Both the position numbers and the translations under genes were made by a program. From the NCBI GenBank assembly GCA_014905825.1, contig JACGCN010000015.1:1116001-1180000 (forward strand): a stretch of DNA of 64,000 nucleotides, read 5' to 3'. The notes below the pieces were generated by a model. The model saw only the letters and a list, made by a program, of their open reading frames with translations, was not told the origin of the DNA and made no database searches. This DNA is from Lyophyllum atratum (taxonomy: Eukaryota; Basidiomycota; Agaricomycetes; Agaricales; Lyophyllaceae). The first letter of the stretch is position 1; each line of letters begins with the position of its first letter. Shown one piece after another: positions 59,107-64,000 of the stretch.

Positions 59107-61269
59107 CTACTCCTCCTCCTCCGCTCTGAGCTTCTCAACCCATCGTGCCCGCATATCCTCGAGGTTCTCCCGACTCCTCAGACTATGCTCCCAGTCCTCC
59201 GCGAGGTCAGCCTGCGTCGGCCAATCATCCACCTCGTCCATCAAGTTCCCATACCACCCACACAGGTGCAGGATACCCTCCCTATCGAGCGAAGTGTCGT
59301 CGTCGCCTGGGTCATACCGAGCTCTCGTAGGAGTGCGGCTGGATGGAGACGGTGACGATGGGTCACAACGAGCTCTCGTAGGGGTGCGGCTGGACGACGA
59401 GGGGACTCTGGATCGTTGGGAAGCGGGGGAGACGTGGGTGCCGGGCGGAGGGGTAGGCATCCGGATGGCGCGGGGCGAAGGCGAGATGCTGTTGATCCTG
59501 GGCGAATATGAATGGCGGCGCTTGGGAGTGTTGGGCGGGGGAGCAGTTCTCTTAGGGGTGCGGCTGGATGACGAGGGGACTGCGGATCGTCGGGAAGCGG
59601 GGAAGACGCGGGTGCCGGGTGGAGGGGTAGGCATGCATACGGCTGGGAGCGAAGACGCTACGATGTCGATGGTGGGATATGGTTGGCGGCGCGTGGGCGT
59701 GGTGGGCCCGCGGGGAGCTCTCGTAAGGGTGCGGCTGGATGACGAGGGGACTATGGATTGTTGGGAAGCGGGGAAGACGTGGGTGCGGGGTGGAGGGGCA
59801 GGCAGGGGCGAAGGCGAGATGCTGTTGATGCCGGGAGGGTATGGTTGGCGGCGCGTGGGAGTGGTGGGCGGGGGGAGGGTGAGATGGGAGTCGCTGGTGG
59901 TTGGGTGGACCTCAGCGAGGCTTCCTTCGGACATGGAGTCGTCACGGAGCCTTGCAGAAAGGCCGATGACGCTTGCGTTGAGGATGTTTGTCGGGGCTTC
60001 GTCTGTCTCCGTGTCATCGACACGACCTCCCATCGGAGCGTCCTCTGCGGATTCTTTCTCAGAGGGCATGGGTGCTTCATCCTCGACTGGCGCTGCCGCC
60101 ACGACTGGCTGCTCGGTGTATCGTCCATCCACGAGCTCCTCCGCCATCGCCTCCTCCTCCAATTCAGTTCCGAGCATCACAGCAACCTCAGGCTCCTCCT
60201 CTCCCGCTTTCAGGCCCCCCAGCACCCGTCCCACGAGCGCATAGAGAAGCCCGAAGACGAAGAACCCTTGGGAGTAACCGATGTCTCCAGCACGGTCATC
60301 GGGGAGGCCCTCGTCCGCTGCGCTGGGATCGGGGTCAGTCATCGACGCAGTACGTGGGATCGCTTCCGCGGCCTTGGGTTCAGCCTCCAAGTTGGCATCG
60401 AAGAAGAGCATATAGCTCACGCCCTCCTCCTCCTGTGCGAGCTCACCGTCGGACAGTCTGGCGAGCCTGACGCTCCTGTCCGACACAGCACTCTCCTCTC
60501 CCGCTTGTGGATGTTCCAATCGCGCCGGATCGACCCCTCCAGCCGCTACCGACTCACACACCGTATCGAGGATGTCGTGCTGCGATGCCTCATCGCGCCC
60601 CAGGGGGCTATCCCCGCCGCCTGCGGCGGAGCCTGGAACGGGATGGGTATCGCTGGCGTCCTCGATATCGGCGTCGGGGAAGGGCGAAGGGAAAGGGAAA
60701 GGGATTGGGGGAAAGCCATGAAGAGGGGAGAGTGGCGCGTGTTCGGCGCTCGAGCTCCAGCGTGAGAGGCTTGCCGATGGAGGGAGCGGGGTGGTTGGCG
60801 CGGGCGTTGTTGGGAGGAGGGAGGGAGAACCAGGTGGGGAGGGGGGAGGGGTCGTGTATGGTTCGAGGTGCGGGATGGGGCTGGTTGTTGAGTTGTCCTC
60901 GGTGTGCAGGGGTGGGGGTGGGTCGTCGAAGGGGACCGTGCGTAGCGGCCTTGGTGTGTCAGCTACTTTACCCCCAGCCCACATCTTGCCCAATAGGACC
61001 ATGGCCGTGAGCGTGATTGCAACTGCGCATAAGGGCGGCACCCAAGGACGGCCGGGGTCGGGTTGGTAAAGGATAGTGAGGGTCGGCGGCAGGGGTGTTG
61101 TTGGGGTGGCGGGGATGGCGGGGATGGTGGGGATGGCCGTCAGCCTCCCTTCAATCTTGTAGAAGGTCTTCAGGATCAGGAGGGGGAGATAGACGAGCGC
61201 GTGCAGATGCGGAGCGAGGAGGGAGGTGAGGCCGAGGGATGTACATAGTGCTTCGATGATTGTGGACAT
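59107..61269 (-). CDS. Pro/Ser-rich membrane-associated protein with internal repeats, 720 aa
   Basis: One uninterrupted minus-strand frame, ATG 61269. The N-terminus has hydrophobic stretches (LTSLLAPHLHALVYLPLLIL, about 14-34; LCAVAITLTAMVLLGKMW, about 78-96) that may span or dip into a membrane, then a long Pro/Ser/Asp-rich region. A third hydrophobic segment is GFFVFGLLYALVGRVLGGL (about 345-365). Residues about 467-650 hold three imperfect repeats of about 55 aa built from TTPTRRQPY, the TPPPGTHVFPASQRS block and VPSSSSRTPTR, plus a short fourth. The C-terminus is acidic and helical (EGILHLCGWYGNLMDEVDDW...). No known enzyme domain. Function not recognised. Confidence 0.7.
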   Translation of the reverse strand: MSTIIEALCTSLGLTSLLAPHLHALVYLPLLILKTFYKIEGRLTAIPTIPAIPATPTTPLPPTLTILYQPDPGRPWVPPLCAVAITLTAMVLLGKMWAGGKVADTPRPLRTVPFDDPPPPLHTEDNSTTSPIPHLEPYTTPPPSPPGSPSLLPTTPAPTTPLPPSASLSRWSSSAEHAPLSPLHGFPPIPFPFPSPFPDADIEDASDTHPVPGSAAGGGDSPLGRDEASQHDILDTVCESVAAGGVDPARLEHPQAGEESAVSDRSVRLARLSDGELAQEEEGVSYMLFFDANLEAEPKAAEAIPRTASMTDPDPSAADEGLPDDRAGDIGYSQGFFVFGLLYALVGRVLGGLKAGEEEPEVAVMLGTELEEEAMAEELVDGRYTEQPVVAAAPVEDEAPMPSEKESAEDAPMGGRVDDTETDEAPTNILNASVIGLSARLRDDSMSEGSLAEVHPTTSDSHLTLPPPTTPTRRQPYPPGINSISPSPLPAPPPRTHVFPASQQSIVPSSSSRTLTRAPRGPTTPTRRQPYPTIDIVASSLPAVCMPTPPPGTRVFPASRRSAVPSSSSRTPKRTAPPPNTPKRRHSYSPRINSISPSPRAIRMPTPPPGTHVSPASQRSRVPSSSSRTPTRARCDPSSPSPSSRTPTRARYDPGDDDTSLDREGILHLCGWYGNLMDEVDDWPTQADLAEDWEHSLRSRENLEDMRARWVEKLRAEEEE

Positions 61270-61346
61270 GGTTGTTGGTGCTGATGCTGGTGTGGTGGAT
61301 GTTCGATGATGAGGTTGGGTGAAAGGAAAGAGATGGGCTGACGGGG

Positions 61347-61354
61347 TTTATATA
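61347..61354 (-). promoter_or_regulatory. TATA box of the 720-aa protein gene
   Basis: TATATAAA on the minus strand, 78 bp upstream of the ATG at 61269. Confidence 0.5.
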
Positions 61355-61695
61355 CGGGCGTTGCGATTCGGACTGGGGTGCTGACTTACAAGGCTTGGGC
61401 ATGCAGAGCCTTGATATGACGACGATATATGGACCAGTCTATCAGTCCATGGGAGAATGCGTGAGTAGCTGACATTGTTGGTGAGGGAGGGGACGAGTAG
61501 GCAGCAGATCCTGCGCACTGCGTATGTTGGCCAGATTCGAAGAATGGGATGGGGTCGAACGATCATGGGGTATACCTTGGCCGCTGCAATCTGGTGCAGA
61601 GCATTCGAAGGCATTAGCTGAGAGTCTATGTAGAGGACGGGCGTCGAATTAATCAGTAGAGAGAGCGTCAGTAGAGAGAGCGAGAGAAAACGCAT
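61348..61695 (-). CDS. Possible small secreted protein
   Basis: From ATG 61695 the frame begins MRFLSLSLLTLSLLINSTPV, a good signal peptide, and stays open to 61348. Beyond residue 40 a GTATACC donor (about 61577) and an acceptor GCGCAG (about 61520) suggest an intron, so the true C-terminus is uncertain. Its 3' end would overlap the promoter of the 720-aa gene. Confidence 0.3.
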   Translation of the reverse strand: MRFLSLSLLTLSLLINSTPVLYIDSQLMPSNALHQIAAAKVYPMIVRPHPILRIWPTYAVRRICCLLVPSLTNNVSYSRILPWTDRLVHISSSYQGSACPSLVSQHPSPNRNARI

Positions 61696-61949
61696 GATAC
61701 TTATGCTGCAGGCGATCCGGCAAAGGTCTTTGTAGGACACGAATGAATGTTGGATCGTGCTTGGAAGCTGGATAAAACAACGAAATGCTACCAATTAAAA
61801 AGCGACCAGGGAGAGAAGGAACATGTAGTGCAAAAAGTCGGAAGTCCCTGGCGAGACTCGACACGTCCCAAATGCTTTAGCACACACCGTTGGCGATCCC
61901 AGTATCGACAGCGGAAGCGGACATGATCTAGTCATTATCGTGGCAACTA

Positions 61950-63780
61950 AACGTAGATTTAGAGGCTAAGTTACAAGGAAGATCAGCTCCCGTGGATGTC
62001 ACTGAGTTATCGTAGCTGCTAGCAAGTGATTGAGGTCGGTAACGGAGATCATGAGAGACGGGCCGCGATCGGAATTCGGATATGTCTCTTGCCCCGAAAT
62101 TCCAACATTGCTTGGGCATGCGGTTAACTTTTCCATGCACGTTTCTATTTCAGGTGCTCATCGACATCTGGTATCTGTGGGCCCAGCGTCTGTTCGAGGG
62201 TGCTCCGGTCACCGGCGACTGGTATACTCGTACGTTCCGTTCCTCGCGCTTTTCCCGTAGCTTATAGTATAACTTATACTTACCTTCTCAAAGGTCATGA
62301 TAGCTGCAGCTGCAGGCTCTGCGTCGTCGTGTTTCTCACATCCACACCTCTCAACGTTCTCCATTCTCCCGCCGCCGGAGCTTTGGATCGACACAGCATT
62401 CCAGCCAGCTTCGACGACGAGGAGTGGTCCGTTTCGCCGTGGGAGACAGTGACGCTTACAGATACGAGGGCGAGTGCCAGTTTGAGACGAGTCTATGCTG
62501 CGCCTGCGGGAGTAGGGCATCTAAGAGAAGGCTGCTGGGGAATGGTTCTCAGGTGGAATCCTGTGCTGTACTCGAACGGTATGTGTTTGAATCTCTTATA
62601 TGCGCTCTGCCCTTTTTGCCCCCTTGAGTTGCATGTCCTGCTGTCGGAGCTGTCCATCCAAGTTTCTTGCCGCGACGTACACGTCCCCAGCTCACGTCAT
62701 GGCTTCGGTTGCGCGATATCTACACCAGGGTGTCCTCTTCGCGTCACCCCGCATGCCCTGCCCCCTTCCCTTCTCGGATGACTTCTCTGTCCATTCGCCT
62801 CGGATACTCATGCATCATGCATCATCTCTTACCACAGTCCATAATCTGCGCCCTCTGCATTACGGCTAGTCCACGCCTCCATCTTCATGCCCTGTGAGCA
62901 GTTACCCAACGTCAACGTGGGCTTAGTCATGACGCTGGAGGAACAAGACAAGTCAGAATGCGACGATGGACAGTTCCGGCAGGTGCGATGGAGGAGGACG
63001 AGTTCGACGACGATGACGATGCAAACACAGGCTTTCATGAGGCCTGCGCAGTGCTTATATATTCTCATACGCCTTTGGTTCGTCGCTCTACCCAACCGGC
63101 TCTTCTCCTCTCCCCTGATGACCCTTACTCCTTCCCGACAGCGGACTGTGCATGAGGTCTCCTTCACGAGGAGCATTGATCGGACAGGCTACGGCTTCGC
63201 TACATGCGCCCTCAACATCCGCGATGGACAAGCAAGCTCGAGGTTGGCTCGACTTCCGCAACGTACCTGAACTTCGTCAACCACCATTCCCGGATCCTCG
63301 CTCTCGGATATGCGCTCACCGACACCATGACAGCCTTCCAGACTAGGGGCTCATGCTCGAATTACGTCTCATCTCATCGCCCCACTCCTCCGCCCATCGA
63401 ATCGTTCCAAAACTTAGGCCCAGAGCTCGTCCGTCTCCTGCTACGTGGGTATCACGTGACGTCCAACAAGGACAACTCATCCGAATCCACGAGTTCAACG
63501 GCGGCTACTCCTCGTGCGGGGCTGAGAGAAGGGCAGGGGAGGGGAATGGTATATGCCGATGTACATGTATGTCTGATGCGGCCGCCGACCGGTGGGGCAT
63601 GTATCTGGGTATGTGGACGTTCGGCTGAAGCGCTACCTTATGTTCGTACTTATCTTTGTCCTTTTATAGCTCACGGGCCTACCTTCCGTCTAGGTGTTGG
63701 GACTGGTTATAATTTCTATGGAATCAGCAGGTTCTCGAGGCTTCTTGAACCCGCGCCGTGCCAGGGACGTTGACGGTCCA
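61950..63780 (+). other. Unresolved plus-strand multi-exon region
   Basis: Pieces look coding but cannot be joined with confidence: VLIDIWYLWAQRLFEGAPVTGDWYT (62155-62230, between TTTCAG and GTACGT); an exon-like block 62296-62580 containing EEWSVSPWETVTLTDTRAS; an acidic block after CCGGCAG (about 62980), EEDEFDDDDDANTGFHEA; and SATYLNFVNHHSRILALGYALTDT (about 63265-63335). It could be one or two genes. No domain recognised. The last 220 bp show nothing. Confidence 0.35.
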
Positions 63781-64000
63781 GATGACGTGGGCAAGACCAG
63801 CGCGAGGAGGTGCGGGTGGTAATGTGTCTGAAGCTCGAATGCGATTGTCATCTGCGTCAGTTCTGTCGTTCACCATCTTGTCCGTAATATACTGATGTCG
63901 TAGATGTTAAGTAATGTGCGGTGATGATGTAAAACGACGTGAAGGCTGACTTCCATACGCAAAAATCTGGTAAGCGCGTTTCTACACCTGTTGAAGGTCT

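Noticed and set aside
59294..60765. Long plus-strand frames (316 and 335 codons) opposite the 720-aa gene
   Set aside because: Shadows of the minus-strand gene, whose single 720-codon frame with repeats and hydrophobic segments explains the region.

Overview
The window looks like a repeat-rich stretch of a filamentous basidiomycete genome, most likely an Agaricomycete. The evidence is: split genes with short GT-AG introns (about 47-60 nt, CTRAC-like branch points); a class I hydrophobin; an AA9 lytic polysaccharide monooxygenase; an SR-protein kinase with a long spacer; a tRNA gene with an intron after base 37; and Ty1/copia and LINE retroelements. Anything finer than Agaricomycetes (for example Sebacinales) would be a guess. 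LAYOUT: 1-4.3 kb holds the start of an Arg/Ser/Pro-rich gene cut by the window edge, a segmental duplication, proline-rich ORF fragments, one small unknown gene and a 157-bp tandem repeat. 4.4-10.25 kb is a gene with a PD-(D/E)XK nuclease signature, split by a young intact Ty1/copia element with 320-bp LTRs, a 5-bp target duplication and a half-tRNA primer site. 10.7-14.2 kb holds the full Arg/Ser/Pro-rich paralogue, a deletion-fused pseudogene copy and duplicated flanks. 14.46-15.73 kb is the AA9 oxidase. 16.5-18.0 kb is a polytopic membrane protein. 20.8-27.6 kb has a small unknown gene and a tandem trio of old yellow enzymes, the first damaged. 27.9-29.9 kb has a relic of the membrane-protein family and a secreted, GPI-type protein inside an inverted duplication. 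30.03-41.19 kb is a LINE-type retrotransposon of about 11.2 kb, bounded by a 13-15 nt target duplication and a 32-nt poly(A) tail. It carries an extra upstream ORF with its own TATA box, an ORF1 with a zinc knuckle and an intron-like break, and an ORF2 (endonuclease, reverse transcriptase, RNase H) broken by two frameshifts. 41.3 kb holds a 149-bp MITE. 43.6-46.1 kb is the SR-protein kinase, followed by an intron-containing tRNA-Glu at 46.8 kb. 50.5-54.1 kb holds a second polytopic membrane protein and the second, nonsense-bearing copy of the GPI-type gene. 56.9-57.4 kb is a hydrophobin. 59.1-61.3 kb is a 720-aa disordered membrane protein with internal repeats. 61.9-64 kb is an unresolved multi-exon region. 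HOW IT FITS: cell-wall and secreted functions (AA9, hydrophobin, GPI-type proteins), flavin reductases and membrane proteins are spread among duplicated and transposon-invaded DNA. The SR-protein kinase and the tRNA are the clear core genes. The unusual features are the very long LINE with an extra ORF and intron-like sequences, the nuclease-like gene split by a recent copia insertion, and the decaying tandem and inverted gene copies.
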